DNA of 27,762 nt from CAYJEO01 sp044432805 (GTDB taxonomy: Bacteria; Bacillota_I; Bacilli_A; RF39; UBA660). The stretch is from contig JAWXUI010000012.1 of the NCBI GenBank assembly GCA_044432805.1, forward strand, positions 1-27,762, given 5' to 3'. A program made the translations under genes and the position numbers. Of the stretch, positions 1 to 7,424 are shown one piece after another (position 1 is the stretch's first letter; the number at the start of each line of letters is the position of its first letter). The notes under the pieces were generated by a model, which was not told the DNA's origin, made no database searches, and saw only the letters and a program-made list of their open reading frames with translations.

Positions 1-1130
1 GTCATTTTTACTAATTTTTCTATTTCTTTTCCTGTTATGTTCCATTCGTTATTGTTTTTATTTATTTTAAATGGTTCTTCTTCTTTAAATTTATATAAAA
101 TATGACTTTCAAATTTTTCATCTTCATATAGTGGTTGTTTTTCTATTTTATCTAACATATTCGCTAATTCATTAATTACTTCATTTAGTCCAGTTTTCGT
201 AATAGCTGATATTTCAAAAATAGGCAATTTTACTTTTTTCTTAAATTCTTTTAAATTTTCTTTTGCAGATTCCATGTCCATTTTATTTGCTATTATAATC
301 ATTGGTTTTTTCATTATATTTTCGTTAAATTCTTTTAGTTCATTATTTATGATTTCATAGTCTTCAAAAGGGTCTCTTCCTTCAAATGCTGACATGTCTA
401 AAATGTGTGCGATTACTCTAGTGCGTTCGATATGTTTTAGGAATTTATCTCCAAGTCCTTCTCCTAATGATGCACCTTTAATAAGCCCTGGTAAATCGGC
501 AACAACAAATGATCTGTTATTGTTTGCTCTTACAACTCCTAAGTTAGGAGATAATGTTGTAAAATGATAAGCGGCTATTTTCGGTTTGGATGCTGAAATA
601 GATGATATTAAAGTTGATTTTCCAACACTTGGCATTCCAACTAAACCAACATCGGCTAATAATTTTAATTCTATTTTTATTTCTTTTTCTTCACCGGGTT
701 CACCATTTTCTGCATATGCTGGGGCTGGATTAGAACGTGTTGCAAAAGCAATATTTCCTCGTCCACCTCTTCCTCCAGATGCTATTACTACAGAATCGTC
801 TTTTTTAGTTAAATCCGCTAATATTAATCCTGTATCATTATCTGTTATAACAGTTCCAAGTGGTACTCTTACATAAACGGCTTCGGCACTTCTTCCGTGT
901 TTTCCTTTACCTAAACCATTATCACCTTTATCACCTTTAATTATTTTTTTATATCTTAAATCAATTAAGGTATTTAGACCTTCATCAACAACAAAAATAA
1001 TGTCAGATCCTTTTCCACCGCTTCCGCCAAAAGGACCTCCCATTTCTATATATTTTTCTCTTCTAAAAGCCATGCAACCGTTTCCACCATCACCTGCTAT
1101 TAATTTTAATACTACTTCATCAATAAACAT
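1..1130 (-). CDS. obg: GTPase Obg/CgtA (ObgE), 3' end beyond window
   Basis: Ribosome-associated GTPase for late 50S assembly, also linked to stress signalling. Translating the minus strand from the ATG at 1130-1128 gives the glycine-rich Obg fold (residues 1 to about 158, with runs such as GGPFGGSGGKG and GGRGGRGN). The G domain follows, with G1 GMPSVGKST (165-173), G3 DLPG (212-215) and G4 NKMD (282-285). The start of the C-terminal OCT domain comes next, before the window ends at residue 376. The B. subtilis protein is about 430 aa, so roughly 50 residues are missing. The start is fixed by AGGTGA four bases upstream. It has its own promoter and lies downstream of a two-component pair, at the end of the rplU-prp-rpmA block, which is the classic location of obg. 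Identification is firm. Confidence 0.97.
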   Translation of the reverse strand, partial: MFIDEVVLKLIAGDGGNGCMAFRREKYIEMGGPFGGSGGKGSDIIFVVDEGLNTLIDLRYKKIIKGDKGDNGLGKGKHGRSAEAVYVRVPLGTVITDNDTGLILADLTKKDDSVVIASGGRGGRGNIAFATRSNPAPAYAENGEPGEEKEIKIELKLLADVGLVGMPSVGKSTLISSISASKPKIAAYHFTTLSPNLGVVRANNNRSFVVADLPGLIKGASLGEGLGDKFLKHIERTRVIAHILDMSAFEGRDPFEDYEIINNELKEFNENIMKKPMIIIANKMDMESAKENLKEFKKKVKLPIFEISAITKTGLNEVINELANMLDKIEKQPLYEDEKFESHILYKFKEEEPFKINKNNNEWNITGKEIEKLVKM

Positions 1131-1147
1131 GAAATCACCTCTCATAC

Positions 1148-1175
1148 ATTATACACTATATATTTTTATTTACAA
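1148..1175 (-). promoter_or_regulatory. Promoter of obg
   Basis: Read on the minus strand, TTGTAA (1170-1175), a 16-base spacer and a perfect TATAAT (1148-1153). Transcription would start about 10 bases before the ATG, giving a very short leader. It lies between the terminator of the preceding gene and the obg RBS. Confidence 0.6.
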
Positions 1176-1176
1176 A

Positions 1177-1203
1177 GAAAAAACACATATCTTTAAAAGA
1201 TAT
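1177..1203 (-). terminator. Rho-independent terminator after HPt-receiver gene
   Basis: Minus-strand hairpin ATATCTT-TTA-AAGATAT (7 bp, 1187-1203), then GTG and six T residues. It lies 12 bases after the stop of the HPt-receiver gene and upstream of the obg promoter, so it separates the signalling pair from obg. Confidence 0.6.
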
Positions 1204-1214
1204 ATGCTTATGTT

Positions 1215-1973
1215 TTAATAGTGTTTTGTGTTTATTGTTTTTACAACTATTCTTTTTGCATCTGTTTCACTAAAAGGTTTTGATAACATATCAATTATTC
1301 CATAAGTAAATGCTTTTGCGATTGTTTCTTTGCTATCATCACCAGTTATTATTGATACTGGCATTTTAGTAAATAAATTGTTTTCTTTAAAGAAGTCTAA
1401 TACTTCAAATCCAGAACAAACTGGCATATTTAGATCAAGTAATAAACAAGAAATTTGCCCATCGTTGGCAGTTGATACAAAATCAATTACTTCTTTTCCG
1501 TTTTCAGCAGTTATTACTTCATATTCATCTGATAGTATTTTAGTTGCAAAGTTTCTTATTAAATTAGAATCATCAGCTACAATAATTTTTTGTTTTTTAT
1601 TTGTGACTACCGCTTCACCTGTTAAATATTGTTTTGTTAACAATAAAACTTTGTTTGCTTCTAACATTAATTTATCATAATTTTCATATATATACGTTAC
1701 TATTCCTGCTTTACTTTTCATTTCATGGTCAAGTGATAATTGCGCTAAAGTATCAAATCCTAAATATTTTGCATCACTTTTTAACGAATGTACTAATATT
1801 GCATAATTTGGCATATCACCTATTTCTTTGTATTTTTTTATTTCAGCTAATTTTTCTCCTACACCATTATAAAAGTCTAAAATAGTTTCGTTATACATTT
1901 CCATATCGCCTAATATTTCTAAACTTTTTTCTACATTTACTCCATTTTCAATTAATAAATTTACATCTTTCAT
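1215..1973 (-). CDS. HPt-receiver (REC) phosphorelay protein
   Basis: A soluble 252-aa protein with two phosphorelay stations and no output domain. The N-terminal half is a histidine phosphotransfer domain: the helix HSLKSDAKYLG has the expected HxLK pattern, with H62 as the phospho-His. The C-terminal half (about 128-252) is a response-regulator receiver with acidic pair D134/D135, phospho-acceptor D180 (LLLDLNMP), conserved Thr210 and K232 (SKP). It starts 2 bases after the stop of the hybrid kinase gene, and its RBS (AAAGGAGAA) is inside the kinase's last codons, so the two are co-translated. Together they carry His-Asp-His-Asp. In B. subtilis this chromosomal slot (rpmA to obg) holds spo0B, also a phosphotransferase. 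That shared position is seen; functional equivalence is inference. The absence of a DNA-binding domain means another partner must provide output. Confidence 0.9.
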   Translation of the reverse strand: MKDVNLLIENGVNVEKSLEILGDMEMYNETILDFYNGVGEKLAEIKKYKEIGDMPNYAILVHSLKSDAKYLGFDTLAQLSLDHEMKSKAGIVTYIYENYDKLMLEANKVLLLTKQYLTGEAVVTNKKQKIIVADDSNLIRNFATKILSDEYEVITAENGKEVIDFVSTANDGQISCLLLDLNMPVCSGFEVLDFFKENNLFTKMPVSIITGDDSKETIAKAFTYGIIDMLSKPFSETDAKRIVVKTINTKHY

Positions 1974-1975
1974 TT

Positions 1976-3199
1976 TTATTCTCCTTTATCTATAAAAGTA
2001 TTTAATACTCTTATTAATTCTGTTTGTTCAATTGGTTTTGAGATATAATCATCAAATCCTGCCTCAATATATTTTTCACGCATTCCTGTTATAGCATTAG
2101 CAGTTAAAGCAATGACTGGAGTTTCAAATCCTCTTATTTCTTTTAATTTAACAAGTGTTTGCGTTCCTGTTATTTCTGGCATCATATCATCTAACAGTAT
2201 TAAATCATATTTATTTTCTTTTACTTTTTCTATTGCTTCAAATCCACCTTCTGTTGTTTCTACAGATAAATCATATTTTGTTAATAACTTTACACCTACT
2301 TTTAAGTTAATTAAATTATCATCTACTAAAAGTATTTTTTGTTTATTTAATTGTAGTATCTCTACATTAGTGTCTTTTTCAATAATTTCTTTATTATTTG
2401 ATATTTTTTGATCTAGTTCAACTGTAAAAGTAGATCCTTTTTTATATTCACTTACTACACGTATACTGCCGTTCATCAGTTCTAATAATTTTTTTACAAT
2501 TGATAAGCCTAGACCTGTTCCTTCTATTACACTGTTTCTATCTTCTTCTAATCTTTCAAATTTTTTAAATAACTTTAATTGGTCATTTTCTTTGATACCT
2601 TTTCCTGTATCTTTTACTTCGACAATCAAATGAAACATATCGTTTTTAAGGTATCCATCGACAAAGAAATCAATTTGTCCTTCTTGTGTATATTTTACTG
2701 CATTTGTTAAAAGGTTAGCGATTATTTGTTTTACCCTTAATGAATCTCCGTATAAATATGTAGGTATTTCTTCGTTTATTTTTACATTTAATATAATTGG
2801 TTTATCATCTATTCTTATATTTATTTGTCTTTTTAAATCTTCACATAATTTATGAAAGTTATAATCTACTGATATTATTTCTAGTTTTTGTGCTTCTATT
2901 TTAGATATGTCTAGTATTCCATTTACTATTTCTAATAAATTATTAGAGGCTAGAACGATATCTTTTATTTCTTCATTTGTTGCTTCTGGTAAATTTTCTT
3001 CTAATAATCCTTGAGAAAATCCTAAAATTGCATTTAATGGAGTACGTATTTCGTGGCTCATACTAGATAAAAAATCTGTTTTTGCTGCTGATGCATTTTG
3101 TACTTCTTTTTGAATTGCTTTTAGTTTTTTTATTTCTTTATTTTGAAAATATAAAACTATTAAGAGTACTATAACAATTAAAATTAAAACTATTATCAT
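1976..3199 (-). CDS. Hybrid sensor histidine kinase (TM-HisKA-HATPase-REC)
   Basis: A 407-aa membrane-anchored hybrid histidine kinase. One N-terminal membrane helix (residues 2-18) leads, after a short coiled segment, directly into HisKA (phospho-His H49 in MSHEIRTPLN). The ATPase domain has an N box around N162, a G1 box DTGKG (197-201) and a G2 box GTGLGL (227-232). A C-terminal receiver carries D293/D294, phospho-acceptor D337 (LILLDD) and K388 (SKP). There is no extracellular loop and no PAS or GAF module, so no recognisable sensor; the signal must come through the membrane helix, a partner or the cytoplasm. The start is the ATG at 3199 behind AGGAGT. It has its own promoter just after the rpmA terminator and is coupled to the HPt-receiver gene. 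The family call is firm; signal and target are unknown. Confidence 0.94.
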   Translation of the reverse strand: MIIVLILIVIVLLIVLYFQNKEIKKLKAIQKEVQNASAAKTDFLSSMSHEIRTPLNAILGFSQGLLEENLPEATNEEIKDIVLASNNLLEIVNGILDISKIEAQKLEIISVDYNFHKLCEDLKRQINIRIDDKPIILNVKINEEIPTYLYGDSLRVKQIIANLLTNAVKYTQEGQIDFFVDGYLKNDMFHLIVEVKDTGKGIKENDQLKLFKKFERLEEDRNSVIEGTGLGLSIVKKLLELMNGSIRVVSEYKKGSTFTVELDQKISNNKEIIEKDTNVEILQLNKQKILLVDDNLINLKVGVKLLTKYDLSVETTEGGFEAIEKVKENKYDLILLDDMMPEITGTQTLVKLKEIRGFETPVIALTANAITGMREKYIEAGFDDYISKPIEQTELIRVLNTFIDKGE

Positions 3200-3222
3200 T
3201 TATCATACTCCTAACTATAACT

Positions 3223-3251
3223 ATCATACATTAAATTTAAAATTTTAACAA
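3223..3251 (-). promoter_or_regulatory. Promoter of the hybrid kinase operon
   Basis: Minus-strand TTGTTA (3246-3251), a 17-base spacer and TATGAT (3223-3228), immediately after the rpmA terminator and about 24 bases before the kinase ATG. It allows the signalling pair to be expressed separately from the ribosomal-protein genes. Confidence 0.55.
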
Positions 3252-3270
3252 TAATTTTATATTTAAATAA

Positions 3271-3297
3271 TAAAAAAATAAGATTATCCTTATTTTT
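3271..3297 (-). terminator. Terminator overlapping the rpmA stop codon
   Basis: Minus-strand hairpin AAAAATAAG-GATAAT-CTTATTTTT (9 bp, 3274-3297) running into a T/A-rich tract. The rpmA stop codon (3290-3292) lies in the 5' arm of the stem. The stem is AT-rich with one G-C pair, so efficiency is uncertain. Confidence 0.6.
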
Positions 3298-3580
3298 CTA
3301 ATAAAATACTAACTTGTTTTTTATCTCTTCCAAGACGTTGGAATTTAACATATCCACTTACTTTTGCATATAAAGTATCATCAGATCCAATACCTACATT
3401 AGTTCCTGGGTGAATTTTTGTTCCACGTTGACGATAGATAATTGAACCACCAGTTATATATTCTCCATCTGCAGCTTTTGAACCTAGTCTTTTAGATTCA
3501 GAATCACGTCCATTTTTTGTAGAACCTTGTCCTTTTTTATGGGCGAATAATTGTATATTTAATTCTAAAAATTTTACCAT
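3290..3580 (-). CDS. rpmA: Ribosomal protein bL27 with Prp-cleaved leader
   Basis: Large-subunit protein L27 (96 aa), whose mature N-terminus reaches the peptidyl-transferase centre. The protein has the Firmicutes-type N-terminal extension: residues 1-12 end in IQLF, followed by AHKKGQGS, the usual mature N-terminus. Family knowledge says the protease Prp removes this leader, and prp is the gene directly upstream. The core motifs STKNGRDS, GGSIIYRQRGT and HPG are intact. The start at 3580 is supported by AGGAGG seven bases upstream. Third gene of rplU-prp-rpmA. Confidence 0.98.
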   Translation of the reverse strand: MVKFLELNIQLFAHKKGQGSTKNGRDSESKRLGSKAADGEYITGGSIIYRQRGTKIHPGTNVGIGSDDTLYAKVSGYVKFQRLGRDKKQVSILLEK

Positions 3581-3592
3581 ATCTGCACCTCC

Positions 3593-3886
3593 TCATTTTA
3601 TATTTAAGTTTATGTTCTTTTTATATTGTTTGACTAATTGTTTAAACATATTAATCATATTTTCTAATAACACTAAAGTTTCTTTAGTTTCCTTAATTAT
3701 TTCTAATTTAATAAATCCATCATTAATTTCATAAATAATAGATGATTCATCAAATAATAACATAGCGTTTATTGTAGTAATAACAATACTACTAACACTT
3801 GCACATACTATATCTTTACCCATGTCATCATAATTAGCATGACCTTTTATAGTAACGATATTTTTTTCTACAATGATTTTTATCAT
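3593..3886 (-). CDS. prp: Ribosomal-processing cysteine protease Prp
   Basis: A 97-aa cysteine protease (YsxB family) that removes the N-terminal extension of L27, needed for ribosome maturation in Firmicutes. The catalytic signature is intact: His16 in GHANYDDMGKDIVCA and Cys28. Its ATG overlaps the rplU stop by one base (TAATG), so translation is probably coupled to L21, and it ends 12 bases before rpmA. Its substrate L27 with the cleavable leader is the next gene, which supports the call independently of similarity. Confidence 0.95.
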   Translation of the reverse strand: MIKIIVEKNIVTIKGHANYDDMGKDIVCASVSSIVITTINAMLLFDESSIIYEINDGFIKLEIIKETKETLVLLENMINMFKQLVKQYKKNINLNIK

Positions 3887-4179
3887 TATGCAGTTATTGA
3901 TTTAATTAAAACTTTAGTATATGGTTGACGGTGTCCTTGTGTTTTTCTGTATTTTTTCTTTGCATTATATTTAAACACAATTATTTTCTTTTGTTTACCT
4001 TGTTTTTCAATAGTTCCAGTTACTTTAGCACCTTTTACATATGGGCGTCCAGCTTTTCCATTAACCATTAAAACTTTATCAAAAGTAACTTCATCAGTTT
4101 CATCTAATTTTTCAACATAGATTACAGTTCCTTCTTCAACTAGGTATTGTTTTCCACCAGTTTCGATAACAGCTTTCAT
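3886..4179 (-). CDS. rplU: Ribosomal protein bL21
   Basis: Large-subunit protein L21 (97 aa, normal length). It begins MKAVIETGGKQY and carries the C-terminal signature KYRKTQGHRQPYT, both diagnostic. A strong AGGAGG lies eight bases before the ATG. It is the first gene of the L21-Prp-L27 operon, preceded by a structured leader and an extended -10 promoter, which fits autogenous regulation of this operon as known in Firmicutes. Confidence 0.98.
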   Translation of the reverse strand: MKAVIETGGKQYLVEEGTVIYVEKLDETDEVTFDKVLMVNGKAGRPYVKGAKVTGTIEKQGKQKKIIVFKYNAKKKYRKTQGHRQPYTKVLIKSITA

Positions 4180-4191
4180 ATTTAACCTCCT

Positions 4192-4285
4192 TAAATTTTA
4201 GTCTAAGACTCGCCTATCTAAGGTAACAATTGTTTTAAAACCTTATTCGTGCGGTTGTAGTGCGTTTATTTGAGGCCCTACACAA
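4192..4285 (-). ncRNA. L21 leader RNA (cis-regulatory, upstream of rplU)
   Basis: About 100 bases of untranslated leader between the rplU promoter and RBS, much less AT-rich than the surrounding intergenic DNA. On the minus strand I see three paired elements: TGTAG with CTACA around a GGGCC-containing loop, TAAGGT with ACCTTA, and the small hairpin AGTC-TTA-GACT just before the RBS. This position and architecture match the known Firmicutes L21 leader family, in which L21 is thought to bind its own mRNA. The exact family match is from recognition, not a covariance search. Confidence 0.75.
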
Positions 4286-4291
4286 TTACTA

Positions 4292-4320
4292 ATTTTAGCA
4301 AAATATTCATTAAAAGTCAA
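4292..4320 (-). promoter_or_regulatory. Promoter of rplU-prp-rpmA
   Basis: Minus-strand TTGACT (4315-4320), a 17-base spacer and TAAAAT (4292-4297) preceded by TGC, an extended -10. One of the strongest promoters in the window. Transcription should start near 4285, at the beginning of the L21 leader. Confidence 0.85.
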
Positions 4321-4339
4321 CGAAAACGAAGAGATTTAA

Positions 4340-4360
4340 AATAAATAATTAATATTTATT
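4340..4360 (-). terminator. Weak A/T-only hairpin at the spoIVFB stop codon
   Basis: Minus-strand AATAAATA-TTAAT-TATTTATT (8 bp) centred on the spoIVFB TAA stop (4349-4351), followed by only a short T-rich stretch. It would separate the mre-spoIVF operon from the rplU promoter. With no G-C pair it is a marginal terminator. Confidence 0.35.
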
Positions 4361-5098
4361 ATTTTTAAACTTTTTTATTAAAAATTCTTTTTCTGTTATA
4401 TACACTCTATCATAAAATAAATGTTTATAATCTCTTTTCATTTGTTTATAATTTTTAATTTTTTTTGTTTTTTTAAATTCAAGTTTATATAAATATCTTT
4501 CAAATAAAAATTTATTGAAAATATGTTTTTTTTCCTTTGATGTTTTAATAACGCTTAATAAAATAAATAAAATACACATAAAGATAATAAAATTAAAATT
4601 ATTTATTTCAATAAAAAATAAAATTGCAATTAAAATATAAGATAATAAATGCGTTAAAGTATAGCTTTTTAAAAAACTGAAATTTAAATTAAAAATTAGA
4701 TTTAATATTTTTGCTCCGTCTAATGGATAAATAGGGAGAAGATTAAATAAAAATAAATAAGATGAATATATTAAAATTAGTTTATCATTTAAAATAAAAT
4801 ACAATAGATAAGAAAAAACAAGTTGAAATAATGGTCCAAATAAAACAATTAAAAATTCTTCTTTGATTGGTTTATTTATTAATTCACTAAATATTATAAT
4901 ACCTCCAAAAGGAAGTATTTTTATTTTTTCTATATTCCAATTAAAAAAAACAGCCATTGATGCATGCCCAAATTCATGAGTAAAAATAAGATATATAAAT
5001 ATTATATATTGGTAAAAATGGCCGGTTAATAAAAAAATTAAAGAAAATATATAAAATAATGGATGTAGTTTTACTTTAGTTAATATATGTTTGATAAT
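4349..5098 (-). CDS. spoIVFB: SpoIVFB-like intramembrane zinc metalloprotease (M50), probable ATT start
   Basis: Site-2-protease family membrane protease. In B. subtilis SpoIVFB cleaves pro-sigma-K in the outer forespore membrane. The first ATG in frame is at 4957, but coding clearly extends 47 codons upstream. That stretch contains LHPLFYIF, LLTGH and the zinc motif HEFGH (residues 41-45 of the extended protein), followed by AVFFNWNIEKI and LPFGG as in SpoIVFB. The second metal motif, NLLPIYPLDG, places Asp127. A TAG at 5101-5099 closes the frame, and no ATG, GTG or TTG occurs before HEFGH. The best start is ATT (5098-5096), six bases after AAAGAGG, giving about 249 aa; SpoIVFB is 288 aa. 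It overlaps the 3' end of spoIVFA by 23 bases. Family is firm; start codon and sporulation role are inferred. Confidence 0.85.
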   Translation of the reverse strand: MIKHILTKVKLHPLFYIFSLIFLLTGHFYQYIIFIYLIFTHEFGHASMAVFFNWNIEKIKILPFGGIIIFSELINKPIKEEFLIVLFGPLFQLVFSYLLYFILNDKLILIYSSYLFLFNLLPIYPLDGAKILNLIFNLNFSFLKSYTLTHLLSYILIAILFFIEINNFNFIIFMCILFILLSVIKTSKEKKHIFNKFLFERYLYKLEFKKTKKIKNYKQMKRDYKHLFYDRVYITEKEFLIKKFKNNKY

Positions 5099-5666
5099 CT
5101 AATACCTCTTTATCTTTTTTAAAAGCCATATAAAGTTCATTATCTATTGTTTGGCCTAAGATATTACCTGAATACACATAATCATATAACATTACATTTA
5201 AATTAGTAATATTAGCATACCACACTTCTACTCCATCAACTTGTTCAATTATTACTAAGTTTTCTATATCGTCTTTTGTACCTATAAAAATAACCATTCC
5301 ATCTTGTTGTATAGGCACTAAATAAGAATCAGTTACTAAAAGTTTAACTCCATCTTTATATTCTTCTAATTCACTATATTCTAATTGTTCATTAAATACA
5401 TATACACTTTCTTCAATTTTATATATTCCACCAAAATATTTATTATATAATTCATTTACTTTAACAAAAGAAAAATTATTTTCAAATAAAAGATCATTTA
5501 CTAATGTTTTTAAATTATCATTTGATTTTAATAAGATAACTGATATTAAAGTGACTAATATTAATATTTGTAATTTAATTAATACTTTATATATGTTTTT
5601 ATTTAATTTTTTTTGTTTTTCTTTTTTTATTTCTTTTTTTATTTTTTTTAATGAAGAGTTGTCCAC
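5076..5666 (-). CDS. spoIVFA: SpoIVFA-like membrane protein with degenerate LytM/M23 domain
   Basis: About 196 aa: a Lys-rich cytoplasmic N-terminus, one membrane helix (about residues 28-46), and an extracytoplasmic region ending in an M23-like fold (VPIQQDGMVIFIG, VEVWYANITN, YDYVYSGNILGQT). The HxH metal motif of active M23 peptidases is absent, as expected of SpoIVFA, which holds and inhibits the protease SpoIVFB. It sits directly before the SpoIVFB homologue and overlaps it. The start is the GTG at 5666, because AGGTGATAAAA precedes it; the in-frame GTG at 5675 is part of that Shine-Dalgarno. The gene overlaps the end of mreD by 68 bases. Sequence similarity is modest, so the name rests on fold, topology and neighbours. 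Confidence 0.75.
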   Translation of the reverse strand: MDNSSLKKIKKEIKKEKQKKLNKNIYKVLIKLQILILVTLISVILLKSNDNLKTLVNDLLFENNFSFVKVNELYNKYFGGIYKIEESVYVFNEQLEYSELEEYKDGVKLLVTDSYLVPIQQDGMVIFIGTKDDIENLVIIEQVDGVEVWYANITNLNVMLYDYVYSGNILGQTIDNELYMAFKKDKEVLDYQTYIN

Positions 5667-6054
5667 TTTTATCACCTGATAAATAGTATGATTTGTTTTT
5701 ATAATTTATGATATTGTAATAAATAATATTTAAAAATATTGATATACTAGTTGTTTTAATCAAATCAAGCATATATATTTTGTTGTTTAATAAAGTTAAA
5801 AATATAACATATATAAAATTATAAGATATGATTAAAAAAATTAGTTTTTTTAAGTTTACTTTTTTTGTTTTTGTTGATAGAAACATAATAAAAAGATGAA
5901 TAAATAAAAAATCAGAAAATAATATTTCATATAAAACAATATATAAATATATATGTTTTGGTTTTTTTAATAGTAAGGTCGTAAAGACAATTAAAGAAAA
6001 TTCAAATCCATAAATAAATCTAATAATAAATTCTATGATAAACGCTAAAATCAT
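5599..6054 (-). CDS. mreD: Rod shape-determining membrane protein MreD
   Basis: A 151-aa polytopic membrane protein of the elongasome, the machinery for lateral peptidoglycan synthesis. It has about five hydrophobic helices and almost no conserved motifs, as is usual for MreD; the call relies on size, topology and its place directly after mreC. The ATG overlaps the mreC stop as ATGA. The C-terminus is a very basic tail (about 25 residues rich in K and N), read from DNA that also encodes the start of spoIVFA in another frame (68-base overlap). Confidence 0.8.
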   Translation of the reverse strand: MILAFIIEFIIRFIYGFEFSLIVFTTLLLKKPKHIYLYIVLYEILFSDFLFIHLFIMFLSTKTKKVNLKKLIFLIISYNFIYVIFLTLLNNKIYMLDLIKTTSISIFLNIIYYNIINYKNKSYYLSGDKSGQLFIKKNKKRNKKRKTKKIK

Positions 6055-6737
6055 TTGGTTACCACTATTACATATTTTAAGTTAGTGTAGTTTATATCTG
6101 TTTTTATTTTTATGGTTTGATTTAAATTAAAGTTATCTATTGTTATTTGTTCTACATTTCCTATATATATTCCTTGATCATAATTAGTTGAATATCCAGT
6201 TGTTACTATATCTCCTACATTAATAGACGCTATTGCATTAATATTAGTTGCTATAAAAGTATTAGTTAATTCATCAAATCCAGTTAATAGTCCATATGTT
6301 TCATTTATTTTTATAGATATTTTATTTATATAATTATCTTTTGTTAATAATTCAACAATACTGTAATTATTATATACTTCACTTACTATTCCTATTAATG
6401 TATTGTTACTTATTACAGCATCTCCTTTTTTTATATTGTTATTTATTCCTTTAGATATTGTTATTTTGTTTAAATAAGTATAGTCTTTTTCTATTATTAA
6501 AGCTGGTATATAGTTTGTATTTTTTGTAGTTAAATCAAGAATATTTAATAATTCATTATTTTCTTCTTTTATTGATTCATACATATAGTTATTGTCTATA
6601 AATAATTCTTCTTTTGTTAAGTAATTAAATGGAATATATATAATTGATTTTAGATTGTAAAATATAAATAGATCAAAAAAAGAATTAATTATTACGATTA
6701 AAAAAAATATTATTATATAAATTATTACTTTTTTCAT
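6051..6737 (-). CDS. mreC: Rod shape-determining protein MreC
   Basis: A 228-aa bitopic elongasome scaffold that links MreB and MreD with the cell-wall synthases. An N-terminal membrane helix (residues 3-24) is followed by a short coiled coil (about 50-68, ESIKEENNELLNIL) and the double beta-barrel MreC region, with the typical KGINNNIKKGDAVISNNTLIGIVSEV and VGDIVTTGYS. Shorter than many MreCs but complete. The ATG follows the radC stop with no gap, and its RBS (AGGTGA) is formed by the last radC codons. mreB, which normally precedes mreC, is not present. Confidence 0.93.
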   Translation of the reverse strand: MKKVIIYIIIFFLIVIINSFFDLFIFYNLKSIIYIPFNYLTKEELFIDNNYMYESIKEENNELLNILDLTTKNTNYIPALIIEKDYTYLNKITISKGINNNIKKGDAVISNNTLIGIVSEVYNNYSIVELLTKDNYINKISIKINETYGLLTGFDELTNTFIATNINAIASINVGDIVTTGYSTNYDQGIYIGNVEQITIDNFNLNQTIKIKTDINYTNLKYVIVVTK

Positions 6738-7424
6738 TTAATCACCTAAATCATTGTTTTCAAACATACTATAATATTTAGTTTTCCCAATTATTATGTG
6801 ATCTATTACAAAAACTCCTTGTAATTTACCAATTTCTTTTAATTGTTTTGTTATTCTTATATCATCTATAGATGGTAATACGTTATTTGTTGGATGATTA
6901 TGAACACATATTATAAAGGAAGCGCTTAAATTGTATGCTTCTTTAAATACTTCTCTTGGGTGGACTAAACTTTGATTTACCGTTCCAACAAATAGTAGTT
7001 TATCATTTATTATTGTTTTTGCATTATCTAAATAAACACAGTAAAAGTATTCTTGTTTTTTATTTTTTAAAATGTCTTTGTAGTATTTAAATACTAGTTC
7101 TGGATTGTTAAATTTTATGTTTGATATTGAATTTATCTCTGTATTTACTCTGTTACCTAATTCGATGGCTGCAAGTATTGTTGTTGCTTTAGCTTGTCCT
7201 ATTCCATCTATTTTTAATAAATTATAATAGCTTATATCTTGTAGAGATTTGATATCTTTTATTTGCTCTAATAAATTAATTGATATATCTTTTGCTGATT
7301 TAGATGGTGTTCCTGTTTTTATTAGTAGCGTTAATAAATCTTCATTTGATAAGTATTGTGCTGTATTTTTTATTAATCGTTCTCTTGGTCTTTCTTCTAT
7401 TGGTAAGTCTTTTATTTTATTCAG
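6738..7424 (-). CDS. radC: RadC family protein (JAB/MPN+ domain), probable CTG start
   Basis: 228 aa, normal for RadC (UPF0758), a widely conserved family once tied to DNA repair whose role is unsettled. The N-terminus IKDLPIEERPRERL is diagnostic, an HhH segment (YNLLKIDGIGQAKATTI) follows, and the JAMM metal motif reads HNHPTNNVLPS. The usual Ser-Gly after HNHP is Thr-Asn here. No ATG, GTG or TTG exists in frame between the upstream stop and the diagnostic N-terminus. The only plausible start is CTG (7424-7422), giving L/M-NKIKDLP, with GAGGAG 10 bases upstream inside the preceding gene. It overlaps that gene by 8 bases and touches mreC. The gene was found by translating the strand directly. 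Confidence 0.88.
   Translation of the reverse strand: MNKIKDLPIEERPRERLIKNTAQYLSNEDLLTLLIKTGTPSKSAKDISINLLEQIKDIKSLQDISYYNLLKIDGIGQAKATTILAAIELGNRVNTEINSISNIKFNNPELVFKYYKDILKNKKQEYFYCVYLDNAKTIINDKLLFVGTVNQSLVHPREVFKEAYNLSASFIICVHNHPTNNVLPSIDDIRITKQLKEIGKLQGVFVIDHIIIGKTKYYSMFENNDLGD

Noticed and set aside
586..1218. Plus-strand ORFs over obg, and many similar plus-strand ORFs across the window
   Set aside because: They lie opposite conserved genes, have low-complexity Phe/Leu/Ser-rich translations, lack RBSs and have no independent support.
4349..4957. Short M50 protein starting at the ATG at 4957
   Set aside because: This start would remove the HEFGH active site, which is encoded in frame just upstream.
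6051..6054. UGA recoded as Trp, as in mycoplasmas
   Set aside because: TGA ends mreC and sufC in clean ATGA overlaps with the next gene and also ends rsmE, and Trp is encoded by TGG, so UGA is a stop.
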